Positions 1-8,794 of a stretch of 64,000 nt of DNA are shown here, piece by piece. The notes below the pieces were generated by a model. That model saw only the letters and a program-made list of their open reading frames with translations, made no database searches and was not told the origin of the DNA. The stretch's first letter is position 1. Each line of letters starts with the position of its first letter. Made by a program: the position numbers and the translations under genes. The stretch covers positions 2,802,001 to 2,866,000 of the forward strand of contig NZ_AP019700.1 of the NCBI RefSeq assembly GCF_006738645.1, given 5' to 3'. The stretch comes from Stella humosa. Lineage in GTDB: Bacteria; Pseudomonadota; Alphaproteobacteria; ATCC43930; Allostellaceae.

Positions 1-391
1 CCATGCGCATGCCGCTCTCGCGGGGGCCCGCATGCTCGATCCGCGCTTCCACCGTGGTGGCCGGCAGGCGCCGCTCGATGCGCGGTGCGTCGGCGGTCCA
101 GGCCGACACCTGGATGGCGGCGAAACCGGCCGCGATCGCCGCCAGGGCCAGCAGCACGCCGCGAACCACCGGCCGGGCGCGCAGCACGAAGGCAGCGGCC
201 ACCAGGATCGCCAGGACGGCCGCGCCCAGCCAGCCGGCCGGCTCCTCGGCCAGAGCGAAGTAGCCGGCGATCCCGCAGCCGATCGCGACCGGCAACCAGA
301 GCGGCCAACGGTCGGAATCGCCGTGCAGTGCCGCCATGGCGCGTGGCAGCAACCTTTCCCGCCCGGCCGTCGCCGCGTCGATCGCAATCAT
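1..391 (-). CDS. comEC: ComEC/Rec2-family DNA uptake protein (N-terminal part)
   Basis: Only the first 130 codons are in the window; the gene runs off the left edge. The start is the ATG at 391, the first in-frame start before the hydrophobic region. The visible part has a short polar N-terminus and then two or three hydrophobic segments (LWLPVAIGCGIAGYFAL at about residues 31-47, followed by an Ala/Leu/Val-rich pair), then the start of a soluble domain (EARIEHAGPRESG). This matches the N-terminus (DUF4131 region) of ComEC, the inner-membrane channel for single-stranded DNA during transformation. It is divergent from gltX, as often seen in alphaproteobacteria. The competence and metallo-beta-lactamase-like domains are not visible, so the call rests on the N-terminus and context. 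Confidence 0.72.
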   Translation of the reverse strand, partial: MIAIDAATAGRERLLPRAMAALHGDSDRWPLWLPVAIGCGIAGYFALAEEPAGWLGAAVLAILVAAAFVLRARPVVRGVLLALAAIAAGFAAIQVSAWTADAPRIERRLPATTVEARIEHAGPRESGMRM

Positions 392-447
392 TCGTTGTGC
401 CGGCTCACCGGAACGATCCTAGACCGGCCGACCACCTTTTGACCAAG

Positions 448-469
448 CCGATCCGGAGGGAGGGATCGG
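448..469 (+). promoter_or_regulatory. inverted repeat in gltX upstream region
   Basis: CCGATCC (448-454) and GGATCGG (463-469) form a 7-bp inverted repeat with an 8-nt loop. It lies in the divergent comEC-gltX region, about 75 nt before gltX. It could be an operator or a leader hairpin; no T-run follows. Its function is unknown. Confidence 0.3.
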
Positions 470-544
470 CCGGCCAAGCGGATTGGATGGGGCGCCGTCC
501 TGTGGTAAGCGAAGCCTCCCTTTCAGCAGGCAAAGTTCAATCCG

Positions 545-1951
545 ATGACGGTCGTCACCCGGTTCGCGCCCTCGCCTACCGGCTATCTCCATATCGGCGG
601 CGCTCGCACGGCGCTCTTCAACTGGCTGTTCTCGCGCCATCATGGCGGCGTGTTCCGGCTGCGTATCGAGGACACCGACCGACAGCGATCGACCGATGCC
701 GCGGTGGAGGCGATCATCGACGGGCTGGGCTGGCTGGGTCTCGCCTGGGACGACGCCATCGTGTTCCAGTTTGCCCGCGCGCCCCGCCATGCCGAGGTCG
801 CGCTGAAGATGCTGGACGAAGGCCGCGCCTATCGCTGCTGGGCTTCGCCCGAGGAGCTGGAGGAGATGCGCGCCAAGGCCCGTGCCGAGGGCCGGCCGAT
901 CCGCTATGATGGGCGCTGGCGCGACCGCGACCCGGCCGAGGGCCCGGCCGGCGTGAAGCCCGTCATCCGCCTGCGCGCGCCCCAGATCGGCGAGACGGTG
1001 ATCGACGACATGGTCCAGGGCCAGGTCCGGGTCGCCAACGAGCAGCTCGACGACATGGTGCTGCTGCGCGCCGACGGCACGCCCACCTACATGCTGTCGG
1101 TGGTGGTCGACGACCACGACATGGACGTGACCCACGTCATCCGCGGCGACGACCACCTGACCAACGCCTTCCGCCAGACCCAGATTTATCGCGCGATGGG
1201 CTGGGACGTACCGGGCTTCGCTCATATCCCGCTGATCCACGGACCGGATGGGGCCAAGCTGTCCAAGCGCCACGGCGCGCTCGGCGTCGATGCCTATCGC
1301 GACATGGGCTATCTGCCCGAGGCCTTGTGCAACTACCTGCTACGGCTCGGCTGGGGCCATGGCGACGATGAGATCATCCCGGCCGAGCAGGCGATCGCGC
1401 TGTTCGACCTGGACGGCGTCGGCCGCTCGCCCTCGCGCCTGGATTTCGACAAGCTGGGCAACCTGAACGGCCACTATCTGCGCCAGGCCGACGACGACCG
1501 GCTGATGACCGCGCTGGTGCCGTTCATCGCCGGGGCCGCCGGCCATACGCCCGATGCCGAGGGGCTGCGCCGCCTGCGCCAGGGCATGGGCGGGCTGAAG
1601 GTGCGGGCCAAGACGCTGAAGGAACTGGCGGAGTTGGCCGCCTTCTACGTGCGCCAGCGGCCGCTGCCGATCGACGACAAGGCGCGCCGTCTGCTCGACG
1701 AAAAGGGACGCGGCCTGCTGGAGCGCGCCCTGCCCGCCCTGGCCGCGGTCGAGCCCTGGTCGGCCGAGACCGTCGAGTCCGCCGTGCGCGCGCTGGCCGA
1801 GCAGGAAGGGACCAAGCTGGGCCAGGTTGCCCAGCCGCTGCGCGCCGCGCTCGCCGGCTCGACGATTTCGCCCGGTATTTTCGAGGTCATCGAGATCCTT
1901 GGCCGTGAGGAGACGCTAGGCCGGATACGCGATGCTGCCATGCCGGTTTGA
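545..1951 (+). CDS. gltX: glutamyl-tRNA synthetase
   Basis: Class I aminoacyl-tRNA synthetase that charges tRNA-Glu (some alphaproteobacterial copies also mischarge tRNA-Gln for the GatCAB route). At 468 aa it has the usual length. The HIGH-type motif is HIGG at residues 16-19 within [18 protein letters not shown], and the KMSKS-type motif is KLSKR near residue 238. The C-terminal helical anticodon-binding region is complete. The start ATG gives the family-typical N-terminus (TRFAPSPTG). It is divergent from comEC and is followed about 120 bp later by gltA, which has its own promoter. Many alphaproteobacteria carry two gltX paralogues, so the tRNA specificity of this copy is not settled by sequence alone. 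Confidence 0.96.
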   Translation: MTVVTRFAPSPTGYLHIGGARTALFNWLFSRHHGGVFRLRIEDTDRQRSTDAAVEAIIDGLGWLGLAWDDAIVFQFARAPRHAEVALKMLDEGRAYRCWASPEELEEMRAKARAEGRPIRYDGRWRDRDPAEGPAGVKPVIRLRAPQIGETVIDDMVQGQVRVANEQLDDMVLLRADGTPTYMLSVVVDDHDMDVTHVIRGDDHLTNAFRQTQIYRAMGWDVPGFAHIPLIHGPDGAKLSKRHGALGVDAYRDMGYLPEALCNYLLRLGWGHGDDEIIPAEQAIALFDLDGVGRSPSRLDFDKLGNLNGHYLRQADDDRLMTALVPFIAGAAGHTPDAEGLRRLRQGMGGLKVRAKTLKELAELAAFYVRQRPLPIDDKARRLLDEKGRGLLERALPALAAVEPWSAETVESAVRALAEQEGTKLGQVAQPLRAALAGSTISPGIFEVIEILGREETLGRIRDAAMPV

Positions 1952-1973
1952 CGATCGTCCCGCATCGCGGCCT

Positions 1974-2002
1974 TTGATACCTGGAACCCCGCTAACTATC
2001 CT
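1974..2002 (+). promoter_or_regulatory. predicted sigma-70 promoter of gltA
   Basis: TTGATA (1974-1979), a 17-nt spacer, and TATCCT (1997-2002). The -35 box matches consensus at 5 of 6 positions and the -10 at 4 of 6. The predicted transcript start near 2009 leaves a leader of about 60 nt before gltA, with AAGGAG just ahead of the ATG. Confidence 0.6.
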
Positions 2003-2070
2003 GCGGCTCACCCCGCCGCGACCACGGCCCCCGGCCGTCTGCCCTCGGGCCGTATGAAGGAGTCGCCTGC

Positions 2071-3396
2071 ATGACCAGCCAGTCCACCCCGACCGCCGGA
2101 AAGAACACCCAGGCGGCGAAGCTGACCGACCCGTCGGGCCAGACGATCGAGCTGCCGATGATGGACGGCACCGTCGGTCCTCAGGTCATCGACATCCGCA
2201 AGCTCTACGGGGCGACCGGGTTGTTCACCTATGACCCGGGCTTCACCTCGACGGCGAGCTGCGAATCCAGCATCACCTACATCGACGGCGACAAGGGCGA
2301 GCTGCTCTATCGCGGCTATCCGATCGAGGAGATCGCCGAGCACAGCGACTTCATGGAAGTCTGCTACCTGCTCCTGTTCGGCAACCTGCCGACCGGCGAG
2401 GAGAAGACGAAGTTCGTCCATGACGTGACCCATCACACGATGGTGCACGAGCAGATCAACATGTTCTTCCGTGGCTTCCGCCGCGACGCACACCCGATGG
2501 CGGTGATGTGCGGCGTGGTCGGCGCGCTGTCGGCCTTCTACCATGACAGCCTGGACATCAACGACCCGCACCAGCGCCTGATCGCCTCCTACCGGCTGAT
2601 CGCCAAGATGCCGACCATCGCCGCCATGGCGTACAAGTATTCGGTCGGCCAGCCCTTCATGTATCCGCGGAACGATCTCAGCTACGCCGAGAACTTCCTC
2701 TACATGACGTTCGCGGTGCCCTGCGAGGAGTACAAGCCGAACCCGGTCCTGGCGCGCGCGCTCGACCGGATCTTCATGCTGCACGCCGATCATGAGCAGA
2801 ACGCGTCGACCTCGACCGTACGCCTGGCCGGGTCGAGCGGCGCCAACCCGTTTGCCTGCATCGCCGCCGGCATCGCCTCGCTGTGGGGTCCCGCCCATGG
2901 CGGTGCCAACGAGGCGGTGCTGAAGATGCTGGGCGAGATCGGCACCAAGGAGCGCATCCCAGAATTCCTGGAGCGCGCCAAGGACAAGAACGACCCGTTC
3001 CGCCTGATGGGCTTCGGCCACCGCGTCTACAAGAACTACGATCCCCGCGCGGCCGTCATCCGTCAGACCTGCTACGAGGTGTTGGAGGAGCTGGGCGTGA
3101 AGGACGAGCCCTTGCTGGCGCTCGCCATGGAGCTCGAGAAGATCGCACTCGAGGACAAGTACTTCGTAGACCGCAAGCTCTATCCCAACGTCGACTTCTA
3201 TTCGGGCATCATCCTGCGGGCGATGGGCTTCCCGGTCAGCATGTTCACCGCGCTGTTCGCGCTGGCGCGCACGGTCGGCTGGATCGCCCAGTGGGCCGAG
3301 ATGATCGAGGACCCGGAGCAGAAGATCGGCCGGCCGCGCCAGCTTTATGTCGGCGAGCCGCGCCGCGCCTACGTCCCGCTCGACAAGCGCGGCTGA
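2071..3396 (+). CDS. gltA: citrate synthase
   Basis: Condenses acetyl-CoA and oxaloacetate to citrate, the entry step of the TCA cycle. At 441 aa it is the usual length of the type II hexameric bacterial enzyme. Catalytic signatures are visible: the His in [15 protein letters not shown] (about residue 276), the His in [14 protein letters not shown] (about 316) and the Asp in NVDFYSG (about 374). The N-terminal beta-rich domain ([21 protein letters not shown]) is intact. The ribosome binding site AAGGAG lies 8 nt before the ATG. It sits between gltX and the lpx region, a common alphaproteobacterial arrangement, and has its own promoter. Confidence 0.98.
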   Translation: MTSQSTPTAGKNTQAAKLTDPSGQTIELPMMDGTVGPQVIDIRKLYGATGLFTYDPGFTSTASCESSITYIDGDKGELLYRGYPIEEIAEHSDFMEVCYLLLFGNLPTGEEKTKFVHDVTHHTMVHEQINMFFRGFRRDAHPMAVMCGVVGALSAFYHDSLDINDPHQRLIASYRLIAKMPTIAAMAYKYSVGQPFMYPRNDLSYAENFLYMTFAVPCEEYKPNPVLARALDRIFMLHADHEQNASTSTVRLAGSSGANPFACIAAGIASLWGPAHGGANEAVLKMLGEIGTKERIPEFLERAKDKNDPFRLMGFGHRVYKNYDPRAAVIRQTCYEVLEELGVKDEPLLALAMELEKIALEDKYFVDRKLYPNVDFYSGIILRAMGFPVSMFTALFALARTVGWIAQWAEMIEDPEQKIGRPRQLYVGEPRRAYVPLDKRG

Positions 3397-3441
3397 TCGC
3401 GACCGACGATTGCCGAATCACAGGACCGGGAAGCGGACACG

Positions 3442-3639
3442 ATGAAGATGGGGGGCGCGATGGTTCGACACCTGCATGCACCCGGGAAGCCGCCCGGCTC
3501 CCCGCCGCCTGCCCGCCCCCGCATCCTCGTGCCCGTGAACGACAATCGGCCGCCGCTGCCTGTCCGGCTGCGGCGGCCGATCATGCTGGCGGCGCTGACG
3601 GCGCTGGCCGTGGTCGCCGCCTTCCACTGGATGGTTTAG
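3442..3639 (+). CDS. small hypothetical membrane protein
   Basis: A possible 65-aa protein just downstream of gltA. The N-terminal half is Pro/Arg-rich and basic (PPPARPRILVPVNDNRPPL). It ends in a single hydrophobic segment (IMLAALTALAVVAAFHWMV), which would give a tail-anchored, N-in topology. Starts at 3442, 3448 or 3460 are all possible, and none has a strong ribosome binding site. The hydrophobic tail after a basic stretch and the position behind gltA favour a real gene, but short open frames are common at this GC content. No function is assigned. Confidence 0.42.
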   Translation: MKMGGAMVRHLHAPGKPPGSPPPARPRILVPVNDNRPPLPVRLRRPIMLAALTALAVVAAFHWMV

Positions 3640-3671
3640 GGCGGCGACCAGCTACCAATGGGCGGGAGGGG

Positions 3672-4112
3672 TCAACCCTTCTGGATCAGCTCGATCTTGT
3701 AGCCGTCCGGGTCCTCGACGAAGGCGATGACGCTGCCGCCATGCTTCATCGGGCCGGGAGGCCGCGGAATCTTGACGCCGGCAGTGGCCATGCGGTCGCA
3801 CACGCCATAGATGTCGGCGACGCCGATGGCGATATGGCCGAAGGCATTGCCGATCGTGTAGGGCTCCTTCTGACCCCAGTTGTGGGTCAACTCGAGGACG
3901 GTGTTGCCGCTCTCGTCGCCATAGCCGACGAAGGCCAGCGTGAACTCGCCCGTCGGATAGTCCTTCTTGCGCAGCAGCTTCATCCCGAGCTGCTCGGTGT
4001 AGAAGGTGAGCGAGCGGTCGAGGTCGTACACGCGCAGCATCGTGTGCAGGAAGGACGGCCCCTTGCCGGCCACGGCAGAGGCGGCGGCAGGCGCGGCGGA
4101 GACTTCGTTCAT
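3672..4112 (-). CDS. gloA: lactoylglutathione lyase (glyoxalase I)
   Basis: Converts the hemithioacetal of methylglyoxal and glutathione to S-lactoylglutathione (methylglyoxal detoxification, cytoplasm). It is a single VOC-fold domain of 146 aa. The four metal ligands are present: His in FLHTMLRVYDL, Glu in NTVLELTHNW, His in FGHIAIGV, and Glu in YKIELIQKG at the C-terminus. The start at 4112 was chosen because GGAG lies 9 nt upstream and the family motif FLHTMLRV follows 20 residues in. An upstream in-frame ATG at 4127 would add 5 residues. The gene converges on gltA and is divergent from the gnnA-like gene. Confidence 0.93.
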   Translation of the reverse strand: MNEVSAAPAAASAVAGKGPSFLHTMLRVYDLDRSLTFYTEQLGMKLLRKKDYPTGEFTLAFVGYGDESGNTVLELTHNWGQKEPYTIGNAFGHIAIGVADIYGVCDRMATAGVKIPRPPGPMKHGGSVIAFVEDPDGYKIELIQKG

Positions 4113-4291
4113 GGCATTGGGCTCCATCAGGCAGGAATGGCGTCGGGACCCCATCGTAGCCGGCCCCGGCAAGGCGATAAACCGCGATCTCCGGTCACGG
4201 GATGACACAATCTTTGACCCGATCACGGGGTTACCGCCCATGAGTCCGGCGGCTAGATTGCCGGCCTCTTTCCGTGGCCACTAGCGATCCC

Positions 4292-5251
4292 ATGCCCCAA
4301 CCCGTTCGCTGCGCCGTCATCGGTGCCGGACATATCGGCCGCTTCCATGCCGAGAAATATGCCCGCCACCCATCGGCCAGGCTGGTCGCCGTCATCGACC
4401 CCGATCCCGTCCGCGCCGACCAGGTGGCCCGCCCTCATGGTGCGGCCCCCTGGCCCGACGCGGCCCGGCTGGCGGGACAGGTGGACGCGGTCAGCATCTG
4501 CGCGCCGACGCCATTCCATTTCGCGATCGCGCGCGACTGCATCGCGGCCGGCATCCATGTCCTGGTCGAGAAGCCGATCGCCGTCACGCTGGAAGAGGCC
4601 GACGCCATGATCGCCCAGGCCGACGCCCGCGGCGTCGTCCTGCAGGTCGGCCACCTGGAGCGCTTCTCGATGGCGGGGCTGGGCTATGCCGCGGTGATCG
4701 ACGACCCGGTCTTCGTCGACGCCCGCCGCCTGACCCCGTTCCGCGGCCGCGGCGCCGATGTCAGCGTCGTGCTCGACCTGATGATCCACGACATCGACCT
4801 GGTGACGGCCATCGTCCGCGCCCCGGTGGTAGCCGCATCCGCCTTCGGCCGCCGGGTCGTGTCGGACAGCGAGGACGTGGCCGCGGCCCAACTGCGCTTC
4901 GCCAACGGGGCGGCCGCCACGCTGCTCGCCAGCCGCGTCAGCCCCCAGGCCGAGCGCAGCCTGCGCGTGCTCCAGGGGTCGGGCGAGGTCGCCATCGACT
5001 TGCAAGGCCGCCGCCTGTCGGCCACCCGCGCCTCGGTCCGGGGCGATGCGCCGACGACGATCGAGGCGGCCCAGCCCGACGCCGATCCGCTGGGTGCGCA
5101 GATCGATTCCTTCCTCGCCTGCATCGCCACCGCCGGCCGGCCCGTCGTGGGCGGCCCCGACGGCCGGGCGGCGCTGGCGACCGCGCTGGCCGTCATCCAG
5201 TCCATCCGCAGCGACGGCGCCGCCGTCCCGATCGAGAAGAGCCATGTCTGA
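4292..5251 (+). CDS. gnnA: Gfo/Idh/MocA-family dehydrogenase, probable UDP-GlcNAc 3-dehydrogenase (GnnA-like)
   Basis: NAD(P)-dependent sugar oxidoreductase of 319 aa. It has an N-terminal Rossmann motif (AVIGAGHIGRFHAEKY, residues 8-23), the family EKP motif (LVEKPIAVT, near 91-99), and the substrate-domain sequence HLERF followed by LDLMIHDIDL with the conserved Asp and His. Its stop overlaps the start of the DegT/DnrJ aminotransferase by 8 nt, and the pair runs into the lpxB end of the lpx operon. In Acidithiobacillus, GnnA (this family) oxidises the 3-OH of UDP-GlcNAc and GnnB then aminates it, so the pairing suggests the same job here. An alternative GTG start lies at 4274. A CTAGAT box at 4253-4258 could be a -10. 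Another nucleotide-sugar substrate cannot be excluded. Confidence 0.66.
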   Translation: MPQPVRCAVIGAGHIGRFHAEKYARHPSARLVAVIDPDPVRADQVARPHGAAPWPDAARLAGQVDAVSICAPTPFHFAIARDCIAAGIHVLVEKPIAVTLEEADAMIAQADARGVVLQVGHLERFSMAGLGYAAVIDDPVFVDARRLTPFRGRGADVSVVLDLMIHDIDLVTAIVRAPVVAASAFGRRVVSDSEDVAAAQLRFANGAAATLLASRVSPQAERSLRVLQGSGEVAIDLQGRRLSATRASVRGDAPTTIEAAQPDADPLGAQIDSFLACIATAGRPVVGGPDGRAALATALAVIQSIRSDGAAVPIEKSHV

Positions 5252-6380
5252 CACAATCCCCGCCCCCATCCCGTTCGTCGATATCCCGGGCCAGGTCCGC
5301 CGCCTGCGCGACCGCATCGACGCGCGCGTCCGCCGGGTGCTCGACCATGGCCAATTCATCCTGGGGCCGGAGGTGCGCGAACTGGAGCAGGCGCTGTCCG
5401 ACTATGTCGGCGGCGCCCATGTGGTGACGACCGGCAGCGGCCACGATGCCATCCTGATGGGGCTGATGGCCGAAGGCATCGGCCCGGGCGATGCCGTGTT
5501 CGTGCCGGCCTTCACCTTCGTGTCCACTGCCGAGGCGGTGGCATCGGTCGGTGCCGTACCGATCTTCGTCGACGTCGACGAACACAGCTTCACCATGGAC
5601 CCGCTCGACCTGGAGCGGCGCATCGCCAAGGTGCGCCGCGACGGCACCTGGCGGCCGCGCGCGGTGATGCCCGTCGACATCTTCGGGATGCCGGCCGACT
5701 ATGCGGCGCTGGGCGCGGTTGCCGGGGCGGCCGGGCTGTTCCTGCTGTCGGACGCCGCGCAGAGCTTCGGCGGCACGATCGGCAACCAGCGCGTCGGCCG
5801 CCTGGCCCATGCCACCATGACCAGCTTCTTCCCGGCCAAGCCGCTGGGGGCGGCCGGCGACGGTGGCGCCCTCTTCACCGACGATCCCGCCCGCGCCGAC
5901 ACCTATCGCCGGCTGCGCAACCACGGCCAGGATGCCCGGGGCGAGTGCCTGTCGGTCGGCCTGACCGGTCGGCTCGACACGCTCCAGGCGGCGATCCTGC
6001 TGGTGAAGCTCGAGGCCTTCCCCGACGACCTGATCCGCCGCGAGGCCGCCGCGCGCCGGTACGACGCGGCTCTGGCCCGCCATGTCGCGGTGCCCCATCG
6101 CCCGGCCGACACCACTTGCGCCTGGGCGCTCTACACCATCCTGTCGGACCGCCGCGATGCCATTCGCGCGGCGCTGGCGGCCGAGAACATCCCGAGCCGG
6201 GTCTATTACGAGCAGGCCCTCCACCTGCATGCGGCGTTCGCCGCCTCGTCCGAGGGGCCGGGCTCGTTGCCGGTGACCGAGCGGCTGGGCCAGCGCAACC
6301 TGTCGCTGCCGATCCATGCCGAGCTGGATGCCGCCACCATCGACCGGATCACCGCCATCGTCGCGGCCGCGGCCGGCTGA
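5244..6380 (+). CDS. gnnB: DegT/DnrJ/EryC1-family aminotransferase, probable UDP-GlcNAc3N synthase (GnnB-like)
   Basis: PLP-dependent sugar aminotransferase of 378 aa, fold type I. Visible features are the PLP-phosphate region TGSGHDAILMGL (about residues 63-74), Asp170 in LFLLSDAAQSFGG, which would hold the pyridine nitrogen, and the Schiff-base Lys199 in TSFFPAKPLGAAGDGGA. It lacks the common degradation signs (truncation, loss of the lysine). The start overlaps the upstream dehydrogenase by 8 nt, so the two are probably co-translated. Inferred role: transfer of an amino group (from glutamate in known GnnB) to the 3-keto sugar, giving UDP-GlcNAc3N for LpxA. A 3- or 4-aminosugar for surface polysaccharide is the main alternative. 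Confidence 0.66.
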   Translation: MSDTIPAPIPFVDIPGQVRRLRDRIDARVRRVLDHGQFILGPEVRELEQALSDYVGGAHVVTTGSGHDAILMGLMAEGIGPGDAVFVPAFTFVSTAEAVASVGAVPIFVDVDEHSFTMDPLDLERRIAKVRRDGTWRPRAVMPVDIFGMPADYAALGAVAGAAGLFLLSDAAQSFGGTIGNQRVGRLAHATMTSFFPAKPLGAAGDGGALFTDDPARADTYRRLRNHGQDARGECLSVGLTGRLDTLQAAILLVKLEAFPDDLIRREAAARRYDAALARHVAVPHRPADTTCAWALYTILSDRRDAIRAALAAENIPSRVYYEQALHLHAAFAASSEGPGSLPVTERLGQRNLSLPIHAELDAATIDRITAIVAAAAG

Positions 6381-6381
6381 G

Positions 6382-7638
6382 GTGGCCGCCAGTCGGCAGG
6401 CGCTGCTGCTCGTCCCGACGCTGGGTCTGGTCTATGTCGCCAGCCAGTTCTACCGGGCCACCAACGCGGTCATCGCACCCGACCTGATGCGCGAGCTGCA
6501 TTTGTCGTCGGATGCGATGGGGATGCTGACGGGCGCCTTCTTCTTCGCCTTCGCCCTGGCGCAGATCCCGGTTGGCGTGCTGCTCGATCGCTACGGTCCC
6601 AGGCGGACCAACATGGGGCTGCTGCTGGTGGCGGCCGCGGGCGCGCTCGTCTTCGCGGGCAGCACGTCGGTCGAGGGGCTGATCGCCGGGCGCATCCTGC
6701 TCGGCATCGGCTCGTCGGGCGTGCTGATGGGCTCGATCATGATCTTCGCCCGCTGGTTCCCGCCAGACCGGCTGGCGTCGGCCATCAGCGTCATGGTGGC
6801 GGTGGGTGCCGGCGGGATCATCCTCGCCACCTGGCCGCTCGCGCTGGCGGTGCAGGCAATCGGCTGGCGATCGACGTTCGTCGGCGCCGCCATAGTCACC
6901 GCCTGCCTAGTGCCGCTGCTGGTGTTCCTGGTGCGGGACGGCCCGCCCGGCTGGCAGCCGGCGGGTGGCCGGACGGAGCCGCTGGGCGCCATCCTGCGCG
7001 GCCTGCCGCGGGTCTGGCGCATCCCCCCCATCAAGTACTTTTTCGCCGTCCACCTGACGACCCTGTCGGCGGTGCTGACGGTGCTGGGCCTGTGGGGCGG
7101 CCCCTATCTGGCCGACGTGCACGGGCTGGATGCGGTCGGCCGCGGCCGCATCCTGCTGGCCATGAGCATCGCCTCGATCGCCGGCAACCTGTCCTACGGC
7201 CCGCTCGACCGGATCTTCGACACGCGCAAGCGGCTGGTGCTGTGCGGCGGCTCCGTCACCATCTGTGTGCTGTCGACGCTGGCCCTGCTCCAGGCGCCAC
7301 CCCTGTGGGCCGCCACCCTGCTGTTCATGGCACTCGCCTTCGGCGGCTCCATCACCATCATCCTGCAGACGCACAGCCGCGGCCTCCTGCCCGACAACAT
7401 GGCCGGCCGCGGCCTGACGGTCCTCAACATGTCGACGATGCTGGGGGTGGCGCTGGGGCAGACGATGTCGGGCGTCATCGTCGGCGCCTTCCCGGCCGTC
7501 GACGGCGCCTATCCCGAGGCCGCCTATCGCTGCGTCTTCGCCTACCTCGCCTGTGTTCTGGTACTGGGCCTGCTGGCCTACACGCGCGTGGCCGACGTCC
7601 GCCCGAGCGACCAGCGGCTCAAGACCGCGGCGCGCTGA
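6382..7638 (+). CDS. MFS transporter
   Basis: Major facilitator superfamily permease of 418 aa with about 12 hydrophobic segments. The loop 2-3 signature appears as GVLLDRYGPRRTNMG. The GTG at 6382, directly after the aminotransferase stop, is taken as the start because it begins just before the first hydrophobic segment (LLLVPTLGLVYVASQFYRATN); an upstream ATG would make a long non-hydrophobic overlap. The 3' end overlaps the end of lpxB (opposite strand) by 20 bp. It is probably co-transcribed with gnnA and gnnB. The substrate cannot be read from sequence; a link to lipid A sugars rests only on position. Confidence 0.85.
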   Translation: MAASRQALLLVPTLGLVYVASQFYRATNAVIAPDLMRELHLSSDAMGMLTGAFFFAFALAQIPVGVLLDRYGPRRTNMGLLLVAAAGALVFAGSTSVEGLIAGRILLGIGSSGVLMGSIMIFARWFPPDRLASAISVMVAVGAGGIILATWPLALAVQAIGWRSTFVGAAIVTACLVPLLVFLVRDGPPGWQPAGGRTEPLGAILRGLPRVWRIPPIKYFFAVHLTTLSAVLTVLGLWGGPYLADVHGLDAVGRGRILLAMSIASIAGNLSYGPLDRIFDTRKRLVLCGGSVTICVLSTLALLQAPPLWAATLLFMALAFGGSITIILQTHSRGLLPDNMAGRGLTVLNMSTMLGVALGQTMSGVIVGAFPAVDGAYPEAAYRCVFAYLACVLVLGLLAYTRVADVRPSDQRLKTAAR

Positions 7639-8794
7639 CCAGTTCGAGGATCGCCGCCGCCGCCCGCTCGCTCGGTGCCTCCTCGCCGCCGCCCAGCAGG
7701 CCGATCGCGGTTGCCAGGTCGCGTCGCTGGGCCGCGCGGGCCGTCGGATCGGTCAGCAGCGGCAGCAGGGCGGACACCAGGGCCGTCGGCGTGCAATCGT
7801 CCTGTAGCAGTTCCGGCGCGATCGCGCGATCCATCAGCAGGTTGACCATGGTGGCATAGCGCACCCGCACCTTGCGGCGCACCAGCCAAGCCGTCGCCGC
7901 ATTGACGCTGTAGCCGACGACGAAGGGCGTGCCGCTCAGCGCCAGTTCCAGCGTGACCGTGCCGGATGCCGCCAGTGCGGCATCGCTTGCGGCGAAGGCT
8001 GCCGGCTTGTCGCCCGGTGCCCGCACGATGGCAACCGGCAGCGGCCAGCCCGCGACGGCCTGCTCGACCCGGTCGGCCACCGTCGGCACCGTCGGCAGCA
8101 CAACATGGAGGCCCGGAATACGGCGGCCGAGTTCGGCCACGGCCACGGCAAAGATCGGCAGCAACCGCTTGATCTCCGACCCGCGGCTGCCCGGCAGGAC
8201 GGCCAGGACGGGCGCATCGGCCGCAATGCCGTAGCGGGCGCGGAAAGTCGGGTCCGGCGCGCGGCCGAATCCCTCCTCGATCGCCGGATGGCCGACGAAG
8301 CGGCATTCGATGCCATGCCCGCGGAAGAACTCCGGCTCGAACGGGAACAGCGCCAGCACCCGATCGTACCAGCGCCGCAGCGAGCGTGCCTTGGCCGGTC
8401 GCCACCAGGCCCAGAGCTGCGGAGCCACATAGTGGATCAGCGGGCCCTTGTAGCCCTGCTGGCGCAACTGCCGGGCCAGGCGGAAGTTGAAGCCGGAGGA
8501 ATCGATGGTGACGACCGCCGCCGGCCGGGCGGCCACGATGGCCGCGGCCGTGTCGCGCACCAGACGCAGGATGCGCAGGGCCTGGGGCAGCACCTCGAAC
8601 ACGCCGAAGAGCGACAGCGCCGACAAGGGCACGCGGCTGGCCAGCCCGGCCGCCGCCATGCGCTCGCCGCCGATGCCGTCGAAGGCGACGCGGCCGTCCA
8701 GCCGGCGTGACAGGGCCGCCATCAGCCGCCCGCCGATGGCATCCCCCGATGGCTCGGCCGCCACCAGGAAGATGGTGGGAACCGGCTCCGTCAC
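7619..8794 (-). CDS. lpxB: lipid-A-disaccharide synthase
   Basis: GT19-family glycosyltransferase of 391 aa. It joins UDP-diacyl-GlcN and lipid X to form the beta-1,6 disaccharide of lipid A at the cytoplasmic face of the inner membrane. The N-terminus IFLVAAEPSGDAIGGRLM (residues 8-25) is the family signature. Others are FDGIGGERMAAAG, IDSSGFNFRLARQLR (with the Asp of the DSPEFNF-like motif), and LPGSRGSEIKRLLP. It is the last gene of the long lpx operon, overlaps lpxI by 4 nt (ATGA), and ends 20 bp inside the convergent MFS gene. If the neighbouring gnn pair makes UDP-GlcNAc3N, this enzyme would use amide-linked substrates. Confidence 0.96.
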   Translation of the reverse strand: MTEPVPTIFLVAAEPSGDAIGGRLMAALSRRLDGRVAFDGIGGERMAAAGLASRVPLSALSLFGVFEVLPQALRILRLVRDTAAAIVAARPAAVVTIDSSGFNFRLARQLRQQGYKGPLIHYVAPQLWAWWRPAKARSLRRWYDRVLALFPFEPEFFRGHGIECRFVGHPAIEEGFGRAPDPTFRARYGIAADAPVLAVLPGSRGSEIKRLLPIFAVAVAELGRRIPGLHVVLPTVPTVADRVEQAVAGWPLPVAIVRAPGDKPAAFAASDAALAASGTVTLELALSGTPFVVGYSVNAATAWLVRRKVRVRYATMVNLLMDRAIAPELLQDDCTPTALVSALLPLLTDPTARAAQRRDLATAIGLLGGGEEAPSERAAAAILELVSAPRS

